Source: Micropterus salmoides
Taxonomy: Eukaryota; Chordata; Actinopteri; Centrarchiformes; Centrarchidae
Direction: 5' to 3'
DNA length: 64,000 nt
Assembly: GCF_014851395.1 (NCBI RefSeq)
Contig: NW_024040485.1
Coordinates: 19,980,618 to 20,044,617, forward strand
Positions 38,801 through 49,476 of the stretch are shown piece after piece. A model generated the notes under the pieces. That model saw only the letters and a program-made list of their open reading frames with translations, did no database searches and was not told the DNA's origin. Position numbers and translations under genes: made by a program. Every line of letters begins with the position of its first letter. Position 1 is the stretch's first letter.

Positions 38801-40334
38801 TTCAATTCATGCCAATAGTGTGAAAATCAATTTGTAGATACTTGAAACATCATTAAAACATATACAAAGTGATCCTAATCAGTGACCATTAAACGCCAAA
38901 AAATAAAAATTTGAAATCTAAAATGTAATAATTTGCGGCTATGCAGCAATGCTTTTAAGTGATGTAAACAAACAATTTACGCAGATGCTGTGAAAAGGAT
39001 AATGTGAATGTGGAAGCGTCTTGAGTTTCTGTACTTGAATGCACCAAGTAAGTGTTTTCAAAATAGACCCTGGTGGCAGCTGCAAAAGATGATTCAACTT
39101 TGACAAAAAATTAAATGTGGATAAATGTTTACCGTGTATTTTTATACTGTGCTGGCATGAACTGAAAGCGGTGACACAACGTAGAGTTTAACTCTAAAGT
39201 TAACTAACTCTAATCTTTAGCCCTGGCAGACACATGCTTTAACACTCTCACAATAGTAGGGACTAGAAAAACATGCTCATTGTGGAGAACTTATTTTTTT
39301 GTTCTATCCACTTGAGGAAATGTTGGTGCTCATGAATACAGAAAAACAAGTCTAAATGCATTTCAGATGCTGGGGCATCTAATTCACTGCTGTCATTTGA
39401 ATCCTCGCAGGCTAACATTCATTCTTGCATCAATATTCTGCAGTGGACAGTGGTTCAGATTTGTTGCAGCTCCAAGGTTTTTACAGGCACTGTTTCCATG
39501 CAAGTGAAGCAGGCTCAACCTTCACTGCACCATCCATCTCAATAGAGCCCACTGTTTGCCTTGTACTGTGACCCTTCAAATGACCGCTGAGCCTCCCAGC
39601 CCCAAATTGGCTTTTTATTGCCACTGAATAATAATCTGCTCTAGTGAGAGCTGTATAGACACTAAATGCGGCGTGTCGAAAGAAAGAAAAAAAGAGGTTG
39701 AGTCAGAGAATGTCAGAATGTGTGTGTGTTTGGGGGGGGGGGGGGGGGGGGGGTTGTCCTGTGTGTGAGTGTGTCTAATTGGGCCTGATCGATATGTCAT
39801 CAGAACTGATCTTATTGGCTGTTAGAGATGATAAATGCTGATAAATTAATATTGACGTAGATGTTAGAAGATATGCAAAAAAGAAACCGCAGTGCAACAA
39901 ATGTTTCATGCATATTTGACGTTATTTATGTTTTTGTTTTGATTTTATTCTTTTTTTTTCTTTTTTATGTTTACTGTTGAAAATGCATTATCTTTCTTTC
40001 TTTTTTACAATAAAGTATCATATTAAAACATCGGCTGACATATTGTTATCAGATATATCAGTATCGGCCTCAATAAATCCAGCATCGGTCCGGCTCTTTA
40101 GTCCGTAACTATGTGCTCCTTTGTGTACAGTATGTGAATATAAGTAGCCTACATGAGTACATGGTAACGTCATTGTGTGTTGTATGTTTATATGTATGTG
40201 TATTGAGGAAGAGGGCTGTGAAAAAAGCTGTCATGGGCTGTCTCCTTTGGAGTCTTTGTCAGCAGACAGAAATTACAGCTGTCAGAGGGGAAAAAAGCTT
40301 TGCACTTGCCCCATCTATACAGAGATGGTGTTTT

Positions 40335-40374
<40 letters not shown>

Positions 40375-40398
40375 GTGGGGTGTGTGTGTGTGTGTGTG

Positions 40399-40466
<68 letters not shown>

Positions 40467-40948
40467 CTAAAGGATGAGGAAGGTGGGGGGTTTCTGTAAT
40501 CAAAAGCTCAGTGCGTGCAGACCAGGACCCCGTCAATCAAGCAGCATGTGAGAGAATGAGAGCATGGTGACTGAAGAAATAAGAGTCAAGTTCACCAATA
40601 ATTCTTAAACCAACAAAGAGGAGAGAGACACTGAGCAAAAGGGAGAAGGAGAAGGAGAGGGAGAGGAGGAGGAAGGCCATAAAGACAGAGCACAATGTAC
40701 CAACAAAAAGTACAAAGAGATGAGAGGATATAATGTAAAATAGATATTTCCAGGATTCATTCTGGCAACTGCATGGTAGTAAAAATCCCTGAAAAACGAC
40801 ACCCACCACCAAGCTGGTTTATGCCTTTTTGCGTGCCAAACACGACGCCAGCAATCTCATATTAGCACTTAGGCTTGGTGAACAACAGCACATTTCAAAA
40901 TCTGTGGGATGAATCTTTACAGTTTCCAGACCAAGTGTGTGTGAGTGA

Positions 40949-41015
<67 letters not shown>

Positions 41016-41971
41016 TGAGAGAGATAGGGTGAGTGTTTTCCAAAGAGAGAACAGGTTGTAAACAGTGTATCTGTAATAAATAAATAAAAAAGAGCTCCCA
41101 CTCACCCCTCCCTCTGAAGGACTGGCTGCCCATTTCAGCTCTCCTGGCACTGTTCTGGTATCCAGCAGGGTCACTAAAATGCATACACACATGCAGGTGG
41201 TTTAAGGGCAAACAGCCTACACTGCTTCACTAACATAAGAAAGTACAATTATTTAGCAGTGAGAAACAAGTTACATTTTTGCACTTGGAAGACTTTACCA
41301 CATCCCAAGATCACCACAATATAAATGACTGGTCAGCTTGGAAGAATATAGAATTAGCAAGAAGTTTACCTAACTTGATTTGCTATAGTATATAACTACT
41401 TTTAATAATAACTGTCATTTCTATTACATAATATTATGTAAAGAGTCTACATCATTTCAAATGTTGTTGGTTTAAGGACATCAAACCTTATACACAAAAA
41501 AAACTACCAAAAGTGTGAGTTTGGAGATTTAACTGTTTCCGAATAAAAGGTAAGTCTTTAAAGTAAACCACAGTACACCACAGCGTGCGCTGCAGTGGCC
41601 ACATCATGTGGAAACATCCAAGAAACATAAGATTTTCCTGACACCACTGGAAAGAGAGAACATAGTGCTGAACTCCTTGGGGGCACAACTCCGCGAGATG
41701 CAAGGAGGGATAAGAACTGTGACATGTTGTCCAAATCCAACTTTTTTTTTGCCTGATCAAGTTTCGTGCATATATTCGCCCTGCTCTTGACCATCCGGGA
41801 GGCGCAAGCAGCGGTGTCTCCCGGCGTGCAGGAGCAGAAATGTGCCACCCAGGTCGGACGATCCCCTCCTTACTTACCTTCGTTGGGTGGATAAATCCTC
41901 GTCCTCGAACTTGAAACTAATGTTATTATCCAGATGAGCGTAGGAAATAATCGCCATAAATTTGCAGCCAT
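19347..41971 (-). CDS. epha4: EphA4-like ephrin receptor tyrosine kinase
   Basis: A transmembrane receptor for ephrins that guides axons and cells. Minus-strand exons: 41971-41878, 41173-41106, 38636-38439, 38175-38065, 37642-37288, 29458-29303, 28625-28092, 26608-26484, 26339-26180, 26072-25961, 25141-25083, 24893-24780, 24672-24487, 24372-24311, 24136-23927, 23627-23451, 21304-21117, 20903-20718, 19464-19347. All phases agree, giving 1070 residues (human EPHA4 has 986). Order: signal peptide 1-22, ephrin-binding domain to about 205, Cys-rich region to 327, FN3 328-505 and 506-600, TM about 612-634, juxtamembrane IYVDPFTYEDP, kinase about 690-960 (GMGEFGEV, Lys719, HRD 810-812, DFG 830-832, Tyr845), SAM, C-terminal MVPV. 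EPHA4 is indicated by EEVSIMDEKN, RRSKYSKAKQ and MVPV; it may be a fish paralog such as epha4l. Catalytic residues are intact. Confidence 0.93.
20718..20903 (-). CDS. epha4: epha4-like exon: kinase-SAM linker and start of SAM
   Basis: Encodes RPTATMLES, a Val/Cys-rich linker, then WLQSIRLERYRDTLAAAGY and TSLDSLLALTH, which matches the SAM domain of EPHA4. The linker is ten residues longer than in human EPHA4. It contains two similar units, EVCVS and EVCVP, encoded by GAGGTGTGTGTG repeats. Confidence 0.85.
20912..20935 (+). repeat. (GA)n microsatellite beside an epha4 acceptor
   Basis: A perfect GA run lies just upstream, in the transcript, of the SAM-linker exon. In that orientation it reads CT repeats and forms the polypyrimidine tract of the acceptor. 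Confidence 0.85.
21305..23450 (-). other. epha4-like intron, AT-rich
   Basis: A 2.1-kb intron between two kinase exons. I see only AT-rich unique-looking sequence, with no conserved exon and no repeat I can name. Confidence 0.6.
23451..23627 (-). CDS. epha4: kinase exon with a 9-residue activation-segment insertion
   Basis: The exon encodes EATGTYLSP and then the normal GGKIPIRWTAPEAI through GERPYWDMNNQD. It is 177 bases, against 150 expected for the family. The preceding exon ends at the usual place (AAYTTR). No AG dinucleotide precedes the GGA GGC codons where the acceptor normally lies. Instead a pyrimidine-rich CTTATCTTTCACCT stands there, and the only usable acceptor is TTTTTAG 27 bases upstream. 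The insertion would follow the activating Tyr845 and lie before the P+1 loop. Confidence 0.82.
25916..25956 (+). repeat. (GT)n microsatellite abutting the TM-exon donor
   Basis: About 20 GT units on the plus strand, read as CA in the receptor transcript, start four bases into the intron after the transmembrane exon. Confidence 0.92.
25961..26072 (-). CDS. epha4: epha4-like transmembrane exon
   Basis: A 112-base exon encoding LIGEGVNSAFLLLSVSGVG and the rest of a hydrophobic helix ending FIISRR, as in EPHA4 (FVISRR). Its donor runs straight into a CA repeat of about 20 units in the transcript. The exon is not a multiple of three, so skipping it would remove the helix and shift the frame. Confidence 0.9.
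26609..28091 (-). other. epha4-like intron between the FN3 exons
   Basis: A 1.5-kb intron separating the two FN3 exons. No exon or nameable repeat was found. Confidence 0.55.
28092..28625 (-). CDS. epha4: epha4-like first FN3 exon with a large insertion
   Basis: The exon starts PPSAPQQLISVVNETSVVLEW and ends VSVTVTTNQA as in EPHA4, but it is 534 bases long where the family value I recall is 336. The extra 66 residues sit between the two Cys pairs of the usual CKKCG..CRPCGS loop and are rich in Ser, Gly and Gln. The frame is open throughout. A GTAAAG/CTCAG pair enclosing 28308-28469 (162 bases) has matching phase, so part of the insertion might be spliced out. Confidence 0.8.
28856..28877 (+). 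repeat. (TG)n microsatellite
   Basis: A short TG run in the intron upstream (in the transcript) of the first FN3 exon. Confidence 0.85.
29252..29296 (+). repeat. (GT)n microsatellite beside the Cys-rich exon donor
   Basis: About 22 GT units with one interruption. In the transcript this is a CA tract starting eight bases after the donor of the Cys-rich exon. Confidence 0.92.
29303..29458 (-). CDS. epha4: epha4-like Cys-rich exon
   Basis: A 156-base exon, phase 1 at both ends, encoding ACSVGFYKAKSSDAGC, CPPHSHS and FFRADSDPPSMACT. It matches the EGF-like/Cys-rich segment of Eph receptors with all cysteines kept. Because it is symmetric, skipping it would leave the frame open. Its donor is followed eight bases later by a long CA tract in the transcript. 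Confidence 0.9.
29740..30065. repeat. decayed fish MITE-like repeat
   Basis: It starts near 'gagctgatcagtcgattcat' and ends 'ttattagctgcagccctac'. I associate this with the widespread fish repeat whose copies end in GCTGCAGCCCTA and contain many 'gattaatcgatt'-like steps. The copy is degraded and its borders are approximate. Confidence 0.45.
32372..32421. repeat. 50-base near-perfect palindrome
   Basis: Two 25-base arms meet with no spacer at the centre TGTA/TACA: CTAAGAGCCTTGTCGGCACA and onward, then its reverse complement ending TCTTAG. There is a single mismatched pair, at the seventh base of each arm. The flanks show no TIR-element body, target duplication or repeat I recognise. Confidence 0.9.
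32902..32936 (+). repeat. (GT)n microsatellite with GC tail
   Basis: A GT run ending in GCGCGCG, intronic. Confidence 0.85.
33320..33792 (+). repeat. cluster of three (CA)n microsatellites
   Basis: CA runs lie at 33320-33348, 33480-33521 and 33746-33791 within 470 bases of the large epha4 intron. The first two are about 130 bases apart and the last two about 225. Open frames on both strands here come from the repeats. Confidence 0.9.
35839..35868 (+). repeat. (GT)n microsatellite
   Basis: About 15 GT units, intronic. Confidence 0.9.
36120..36320. repeat. dispersed teleost repeat fragment
   Basis: Contains 'tttccagactttgtgctaag', 'ctaagcaaccca' and 'gttgaattattcctttaa', which I recognise from a common fish interspersed repeat. 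Borders are approximate. Confidence 0.5.
37288..38636 (-). CDS. epha4: ephrin-binding domain, split over three exons
   Basis: The three exons are 38636-38439 (198 bases), 38175-38065 (111) and 37642-37288 (355), with two introns of 263 and 422 bases. Both introns are phase 0, have GT/AG ends, and fall after GTCK and after ESFTQ. The three lengths sum to 664 bases, which is the size I recall for the single exon encoding this part in vertebrate EPHA genes. The protein stays collinear with EPHA4 throughout (IRTYQVCNV, FNLYYHES, KGFYLAFQDVGACIALVS), so the introns look inserted without altering the product. Confidence 0.88.
39732..39753 (+). repeat. homopolymer of 22 G
   Basis: An uninterrupted run of 22 G follows a short GT run. 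Homopolymers of this length are unstable and are hard to sequence correctly. Confidence 0.9.
39770..40105. repeat. decayed fish repeat with 'atcgg..gatat' steps
   Basis: The ends contain 'gggcctgatcgatatgtcat' and, inverted, 'agtatcggcctc' and 'catcggtccggctcttta'. This looks like a decayed member of the 'tcggccgatatatcggcatc' repeats of fish. Borders are approximate. Confidence 0.45.
40337..40464 (+). repeat. long (GT)n microsatellite
   Basis: About 128 bases of nearly pure GT with a few GC and GG interruptions, intronic in the epha4-like gene. Confidence 0.92.
40936..41012 (+). repeat. compound (GT)n(GA)n microsatellite
   Basis: GT units followed directly by about 15 GA units, lying 94 bases past the exon 2 donor in the transcript. 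Confidence 0.9.
41106..41173 (-). CDS. epha4: epha4-like exon 2
   Basis: A 68-base exon between TTTTAG and GTGAGT. It completes the Val codon split by intron 1 and encodes TLLDTRTVPGELKWAASP then SEGG. This aligns residue for residue with TLLDSRSVQGELGWIASP of EPHA4. The only notable change is Lys for Gly before Trp. Confidence 0.88.
41878..41971 (-). CDS. epha4: epha4-like exon 1: start codon and signal peptide
   Basis: The ATG at 41971-41969 is followed by MAANLWRLFPTLIWIITLVS, a typical signal peptide, then RIYPPNE. This matches the RVYPANE that follows the EPHA4 signal peptide. The exon ends in phase 1 at GTAAGT. An in-frame ATG at 42067 would add 32 hydrophilic residues ahead of the signal peptide; I rejected it as the main start because it would bury the signal sequence. 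Confidence 0.82.
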
Positions 41972-42120
41972 GTGTGCCGTGTGAAAGCGTGTGTGTTCCC
42001 CGTTGGCTCTGCGCGCTGCCCGAAGCGGCTCCATCCCGGTGGGAAAAGTGTGTGTGAATGAACCCAAGTGTGAATGCGAGTTGGATACAGCAGCGGATAC
42101 TGGGGCGGTCTCTTACACTC
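41972..42120 (-). promoter_or_regulatory. probable 5' UTR / promoter-proximal region of the epha4-like gene
   Basis: The sequence just upstream of the start codon is relatively GC-rich (GCGCGCTGCCCGAAGCGG on the plus strand) compared with its surroundings. No TATA box is evident. It contains in-frame ATGs at 42067 and 42034. Promoter status is inferred only from position and base composition. Confidence 0.35.
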
Positions 42121-44692
42121 AGATACTTCCCTCACTGGTAATTCAAATGGCATGAGCCAAATGACACACGGCACTGTGGTCCATATCAGCGTCAATGTAT
42201 CATCTCCACTGTCTATTTTTCTGTCTGAAAAGACAAGTGACCACACTGAGATGGATTTTGTAAATAGTATAATTTGGTGGACTATTTAAGGCCCCAGGGA
42301 TTAAAACAGTGGACCCTGAGAATCAATAACACCAGGCAACATCGGTGTGACCAGTTAGGACCCCACTTTGAAACCACTAATCTAAGTAATAGAGGACAGT
42401 TAACAAATGCGCATCTCTTTAATAAGGTGGTCGGCTTCGCACGTCATTTAGCAGTGATAACCCTGAAGGGTGCCAGCAGGCATGGGGTCATAAACGTCAC
42501 ACCACCACTTTTTAAAAAAAAATGTGCTGTCGCGTGAACACCAAAACATGAATGTGTCAGCCATTTCCTGATAAAGGGCTGAACTGCTTGAATTTTGGTT
42601 GCCTTTATGGCACCTGAGGTTGTTAGAATCTCTTTGTCCCGAGGAGCAAAAGACCGGAGAGTGGGACAACAGCGCCACCTGTTGATGGTTGTTGTGGGAA
42701 AGAGGAGAAACCCAGTGAATACTAAGGGGCATTCATTGGAGGTTGTTGGCTATTGTAAGGCTAATAAGATGAGGATAAGGGGCTTCAATTATCCCCCACC
42801 ATCTGTCAACTACAGTTTTTTATCTATAAACCCCATAAGTATGGATATAATAAAGAAATAGGAGCAGATTCATTATTTAATAATAAGGCAGTTATAAAGA
42901 AAAAGAACTACGGTCTTGTGTAGAGGCATGGTGGAGCAAACAAAGAGCAGGCTCATGACCCGTCCTCCTACACTCTCCCTCTCTCAAACACTCTGGTGAA
43001 CAATCCCTCTCGATGGAGGCACAGCTTAAAGAAGTAAATACATTGATCTAGTGGGGCTTGTACTCCACTTTGTTTAGTCCTTCTTTAACATGTACAAAGA
43101 TAAGTTCTGATAACCTCTGTTGTATCGAGCAATAAAAAGCACTGAATAGCAAGTGCTTGGCAGATTTCAAGGAGAGTGTTTTAAACAGGGAACTATGTGT
43201 GAGTGCATGTGTAACTGTGTGCCTGCATTTGCATGTATGTGCTTATGCGAGTCTCCATCTCGGCCGGTCTCCATCTCGCTTTGTGTCTTCACAGTTGCTA
43301 CGCCGAAACCATCTCGATCCCCTGTAAGGCATCATAATGGACCCAGGAAGAGCATCTGGTGCTTTAAGACGCCAAAACCGATCTCCCCGCTTCGACCTGC
43401 CACTCTTCCCCCATCCACAATAATACCGTTTTCACGTTTCATTCTCCCCCAGCGCCACGACAGACTGCGCAATCACAAAGACCCAATTAGCCAAGAGGGG
43501 ATCACGATTTCACTTGGGAAGCGATGGGCCAATGGGGATGAGCGGTGTACGACAAGGGCCTATGGGGCAGCAGCGCAGGTGGGTGGGACATGGTTGTGGG
43601 GCGGAGGTGACACAGTGACATGGATGGAGAACAGCCCGTTGTTTCTGGTCATTTGTGTCAACAAAGTTTTGATTGATGACCGTCGGGATGTTTTTCCCAC
43701 TTTCCCCTGAGATTCCCAGCTCTCAGGAGGGGGGTTTCAACCTCAAACCCACACTTTAAGTTTGGCCCTTAGCCCTACGCCACACATCAACACACACAGA
43801 AGCACAATACACACTTACTTTTTTGTTCGATTTGGGGCCCCAGATGGCTGCTGCCCACACATCTGTATTGTAAAGCACCAAATATAGGCTGTGTCTGTTT
43901 TTGTTTGTATATGTGCGCATGTGAATCTGCCTTCATACACAGTAGAGTATCTCCAAGTGTCTGAATGGGCTGAAGAGAATGGAAAGGACAGGAAGAAATA
44001 AAGCGAAGTACATACGAAGTAACCAAATGTAAATGCGTACATGTGTGCAAGAGAGTAAAGAGAAAAGCCCAAGGGACGGTAGGTGTGTGGGCGGCTGAGA
44101 GAGATGAACAAAAGAAACAGAGAGGAGAGATGAGGAGTAGCGCACTGCCAGTGAGGATTTGATTGGGTGGGTGGGTGGCGGTGGTGAAGGAAGGGGGGGG
44201 GTGTTGAAAAAGGATCTTCCCTCAAAGCCTCGCTAAGATATTCCTGGAGGGAGTGAGGGTTTCATTTGGCTTGCAGTCCTACACAGAGTGCTTAGATCGT
44301 ACTGGGAGCTAAAACCATTTTAATATTCATACGACTAGACTGGTATTCTCTGGGTTATATGACAGATAATAGGCAGATTTTCTAAATCTGTACGGTGTGA
44401 GGTCTGTGTGTTGAACTCCTCGGGTCGACAAAGCGTCATTAGCATGTCAGAGGCATTTCGTTAGTACTCGCTTCTCTGCGTAACAGCTGCTAGTCTGGCA
44501 AATGACTCAATTCATGTGGATGTGCGTCCATGTTTATGCACGTGTGTATAAACAAAGGAAGAAGCGAACAGAAGGTTTCATCAAAAACACCAAAAGTGTG
44601 TGTGTGTGTGTGTGCACGTGTGTGCGTGTGCTGTGCATCATGTGCTCACTTTGATGATTGAGAAAATCTCCATCAGCATCTTGCTCTGGAGC

Positions 44693-44694
<2 letters not shown>

Positions 44695-44741
<47 letters not shown>
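44695..44741 (+). repeat. (GT)n microsatellite
   Basis: About 22 GT units; a shorter GT run lies at 44596-44619. Confidence 0.9.
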
Positions 44742-44742
<1 letters not shown>

Positions 44743-46919
44743 AGTGTGTTTGTGTGCCGTTGTTTGTGTGTGATTGCATAAACATGGTGACAGAGTGACG
44801 AGATGTTCTCTCCATCCATCTGTTTTGCTGGCATTTACATCTTCAGAGGGCGGCAATAGAGGAGAGATAGAAAGAGAGGGACAGGGAGCACAAGAAGGAC
44901 AGGGATAAACAGTTGAGTGGAGAGATTTTTACAATGATGTTGATTTTGTCTGCTAGTCAGAAGAGCAATAACACACTACTGGGTCACCTGTGGTGCTCTA
45001 AGGCCTGTTTCTGATGTGATCTTTTGCCATGTCTGATGGTTTCTAAGAATCTGAGAGAGGATGTGTGAGAGTGAATCTGCAGTGAGTCTTCCTGTGGATG
45101 TGGTTGTGAGACTCTGAGTGTGTATGCGTGCCTTTGTGGAGTGTGTGTTGGAGAGACAGAGAGATCTCATTGTTCTGTTCCTCCTTATCTGCCGTCTCAG
45201 TGGAGAGAACGTGCTGTTTCCCCCCTCAGCGATGTGACCCGGCTGTGATACCTCACGCCCTCGTCTCGGTAGATAACAGACCACCCTAAAAATATTCCTC
45301 TTCCTACCACGCTAACACTCTTCCCCTCTGTTCTCCTCACCTCTTCTGGCTCACTGTATCCTCCGGAGTCTCCCTGGCCAAGAGTAAGCTCTGCCTCACT
45401 GAAATACCTCTGGGCGCTTCCTAATGTCACAGAGGTCCTTTAATTCTATATTTTCCCCTCTTTTCGTCTTCTACTACTCATTCTGTTGGAGGGCGTGGAT
45501 GTTACAGTGTCGGCTTGAACAGCAGAAGTGCAACTCTGACTGTTACATCACAAGTTTTCTTATCATTTTCCACAATAATTCCTCATCCCCCCCGCAGCTA
45601 CTTCAGTCACCCACACTCTGGACACACAGGGCAGATGGGATGTAGGAGGAGACGGTGAGGACAGATTCTGCCGGGCTCACATAATTATACATCAAGTAAT
45701 TTACCATAACTCTTCAATAAAATATTGAAGAGGGCATTGTTTTCCGTGCCTCACGGGTTTGACAGTCTGGAACGATGCTAATTATGATAAACTAGGCATT
45801 TTTTTTGAAGATCATGCCACAGCCAAGTGCTTTGAGAGCTTTTTCATCTCTCTGCTGCCTTCCTTGCTGCCTAAACTCTCCTCTGTTGTGAAGTGCTTTT
45901 AAGGATACTGACAATTACCCTTTCTGTAGTTTTTGAGGAAGTTTCTTGCTAATTTAAAACGCTTTGATTCCTAGCCCCTTTGCCACAGTTGACATTCGGG
46001 GTTAGAAAGCTGTCGTTTTTGTTCTCTTTGTGTGTGCCTGTGTGTATGTGTGCGCATCCTCGCCTTTCTTTTGGCCCAAACCCACGCAGGTGACCAGAGG
46101 GGTCCTTGTGTGGGTGGACAACTCAATGGTGACCCCCTCTCTTTACCCTCATCCTCCCTCCCCTCCCATTCCCTCTTTTCTTGCCCTCCGTCCACGAGCA
46201 TGATTCCAAAAAGAAGGAGAGGGACCCAGGAGGAGAAAAGGTCTGTTTCACACTCACCCTCAAGCAAACACACTGGCCAAAATGTTGCTTTTGCCAAACA
46301 GCATAATAACAAGAAAATGCTATTAGAATTCATGTTTGCCTTTGAGTGTAGTAGTAGCTTCTGTAAAGATGAGAGACAAGAGAGAAGGTTGTAAGGAGTT
46401 TCTTGTGAAGTAGTGCTGAAACAATTACTTTATTAATGGCTTAATCAGTAAACAGAACATGACTATTTTAATAAGGGATTAACTGTTAAAGCTGCACTGA
46501 TCAATATTTTTCTATTAACAATGGGTCAAATGACTACCTCTGATGTGAAAGGAGTCACTATTAGCGACAAAATGATAGAGAATTATCACCCAACTCTGCA
46601 GCTCCCCTCAGCCCTACGGAGTGTTTTGAATGAATGCTAATGAGGCTTTGTGTCTGCTGGATCTGTAATAGCCAAGTATTTGCGACCACTTAAGCCAATC
46701 ACGTTGATAAGGTGATAATTTGTCAATGTTGTGTTTACAGCTTGTTACACTGCTCAAAGTGCCCCAATACAATCTGTTGCTGCTTTAAGTCATTTATGAA
46801 GTTTATAAAATAACAAACATTTTCCGCATTAGGCTTCTCAGATTTTAACTTTTCCGAGCTTTTTGTTGTATTTGTAAATGCGTGATATGTAAATGAAATA
46901 CATTATTGACATTTTTTGG

Positions 46920-47125
46920 ACTGAATGATTTAGGACTGCAACTTATATTTATTTTCATCACTGGTTAATCTGCCAGTTAATTTCCAAGGTGACATTTTCA
47001 GATAAGACAAAACAGAGAAAAGAGTTAACCGAGAGTGAATTCTTAAAAAATAAAGGATTAATAGATTATCAAAATAATTTCTAATTAGGTTTCTGTTGCT
47101 CGACTAGTCAATAAATGAACCAACA
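46920..47125. repeat. decayed fish MITE-like repeat
   Basis: It runs from 'ttaggactgcaacttatat' through 'tttcatcactggttaatctg' and 'tagattatcaaaataatttc' to 'cgactagtcaataaatg'. This follows, with deletions, a common fish repeat whose copies read 'ctgcaactaacgattatttt' and 'gattatcaaaatagttg'. Confidence 0.5.
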
Positions 47126-49410
47126 GTTTTGGCTCAAAAATGAATAATCGCATGATCAAAAAACAAACTCAAGTAAATGAATCAATAATGAGAATAATCA
47201 TTTGAAGTAGTGCTATAACCTCTCAGGAACGTGTGTGTCTGTGTGTGTGTTTGTGAGTCTTTCCTTTAGAAAGCTGGGATGATGATAAGAGCCTGTGTTT
47301 TATGGAGGATTAGCAGGGATTAGGCTGTCAAACCAGGCGATTGTCCAGTTTATCACATTACCTTTCCCTTTAACAGAAGTTGCAATAGGTCACACAGGCA
47401 TCTGCATTAACACACAGAAAAAGGATAAATTAGAAGGATATAAACTGCCCCTGAACTTGTGAAAACGCGGCCACACACTGTGTTTATGACATGATTTGTG
47501 CTTAGTATTCGAAGTAGTACTCCCAAAGTATCACTGTTAAATTTACTGCTTCTCCGCTGCTGAATGACTTTCGTGTATAGCAGTGGTGAGACCATCTTAT
47601 TTTACAGTTTGAGAAATAAAATGATTGATTTGCATTTCATATCTGACTACCAATCCTTATTGTTATGACAGATATTCAGGTTGTGTGGGACATTCACATC
47701 ACATCCATTTATCATGTCTTGCTTGACATCCATCAGTGGCCCATACTAACACTGTGGGTGAAGGTAGAAAAAACTGCTGTTGGACGCCATCAAACGTGGC
47801 ATGAGCTTGTCTGATGTGCTAAATTGAGATGTGTGGGCCTGACTGCCAAATGGAAGGACAGAGGAGGTTTCAAGGAGGGCTGAAGTTGGGCAAGTCATAA
47901 TGAGAACATAATGAGTCATGATCTGACACGAAATGACAAAGGTCAGAACAGTCAGAACTAATTTAGGCATCCTAGATCAGACAAGGTGATTTCTAGGCTG
48001 TAACAGACAAAAACTATACTGAGTAAGTGTAACGACCTAAGCTTAATATTGGTACAGAGGACATAAATATTGTGATCTAACAGAAATATATTAGCTCAGA
48101 AAAAAATTATAAAGCAATCAGGGTGTGTTTCCTTATTTCCCATAGAATGAAATACATATAGCAAAAGCAAATTTTCCATTCAGCTCACTTCTGCATTAAT
48201 TTTGAGGAAGAAAGAGTCATTTCAGTCAGCGTCTGGGGGCGCAGGAGCTGAAAAATCAATACATTTCTGGCATATACACACCTATTAATTACTAATTAAT
48301 AACCTACACTTCATGTGCTGAGACTTTGAAGACTCATTCAACTGGCAGCATGGTCTCCATGCTATGACAGTAAGCATCTGTGTTTCTGAAGTGGCAAGAC
48401 AAACTGAATCCCCATCAGCTATAGTGGCCGTAATCTGTTGCTAACCTTCACACTCTCAATTTGCCTGTAAAAATAGACTTCTCCTTCAGGGATCAGTTGA
48501 GTATCACCCTGAATAGCGTACAGTTTAGTTTTAGTGTTTAGGTATTGGCTGGCAAAATATCTAGATGCAATCACATACTGTATGTAGTGTAAAAATGGGG
48601 TCGCTGAAAGCCCATGGTGACTGTACGGTGTTCATGAATTCATTCATGAATTTCACAGCTTTCAGTAGTACGGTGTTAATTTTTACAACTAGTCATTTAG
48701 AGCTTAAACATGTAGTATTTGAGATGTACAGTATGTTATAGAGTGTTTACAACATAGATTTTGTGCCTATGTAGGTCAGCTGAGCTAGATTTGGAGTTGT
48801 CAGCTTTCTGCAGTCTAAATAGGTCATGCTAACGAGGAGGTTTTTTTTGACAAGCCTCTCATACTCCATCAGTTCTCACCGCAAAACAATCTCAAGATTG
48901 GTGGTTATGTAAAACACTCTGACTCCAGCTTTAAGCTGCAATGTTGAATTATCACAAACGATATTACAATCACTTTTGTCAACTAATATAAATATATGAA
49001 GCAAGAGAAGGGCAATATTGTGTGTAACAAATTCCATTTAAGTGCAATTATGCATGCATATGCATTGAGAGCTAAATATGCAGCAATATACGGTAGCTTT
49101 AGAGAAATCTAAATGAAGCGAAGAATGTGTGACAACTGGAATCTGCAGTGCTGTGTATGAAGAACTTCACAGCACGATTATTAACCCAGAAAGCATAAAT
49201 ATAGATGAGAGCCCAAGGAGACAATATGAACCTAATGCATCATTGCACCAGTTCCGCAGTGATTTTCTCACATGCCCACATAAAAAATCTAGGTGTAAGA
49301 TTGTGATGAAAGTGCAATGTCTGCAACTTTGGCTGCCATGATGCAATAGTGGGCTTCCTGTCCTCAATTTAGGAGCCACAGGTTACAAAAAACATGTGTA
49401 GATCCACAGG

Positions 49411-49418
49411 TATATATA
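49411..49418 (+). promoter_or_regulatory. TATA-like box of chemokine gene A
   Basis: TATATATA stands 59 bases upstream of the start codon at 49477, a suitable distance for a short 5' UTR. Confidence 0.45.
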
Positions 49419-49476
49419 CATATGTGCAGCGTTTATGTATTCAGCAAGTTCTCTGCTGGTTCTTCACACCGTCAAC

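Larger units (their letters stand above)
38637..41105 (-). other. epha4-like intron 2
   Basis: A 2.5-kb intron between the TLLD exon and the first ephrin-binding exon. It holds a decayed fish repeat (39770-40105), a 22-G homopolymer, a very long GT tract (40337-40464) and a GT/GA tract (40936-41012). No exon was found. Confidence 0.6.
42121..49410. other. intergenic region between the epha4-like gene and the chemokines
   Basis: No exon was recognised on either strand in these 7.3 kb. Contents are GT microsatellites near 44596-44619 and 44695-44741, a decayed fish repeat near 46920-47125, and non-coding DNA with no feature I can name. The long open frames here lack splice signals or recognisable protein. 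Confidence 0.55.

Noticed and set aside
43153..43710. 185-residue open frame in the intergenic region
   Set aside because: It has no recognisable domain and no supporting splice sites or promoter. The composition looks like chance in GC-richer DNA. I would reconsider it if transcripts or conservation were shown.
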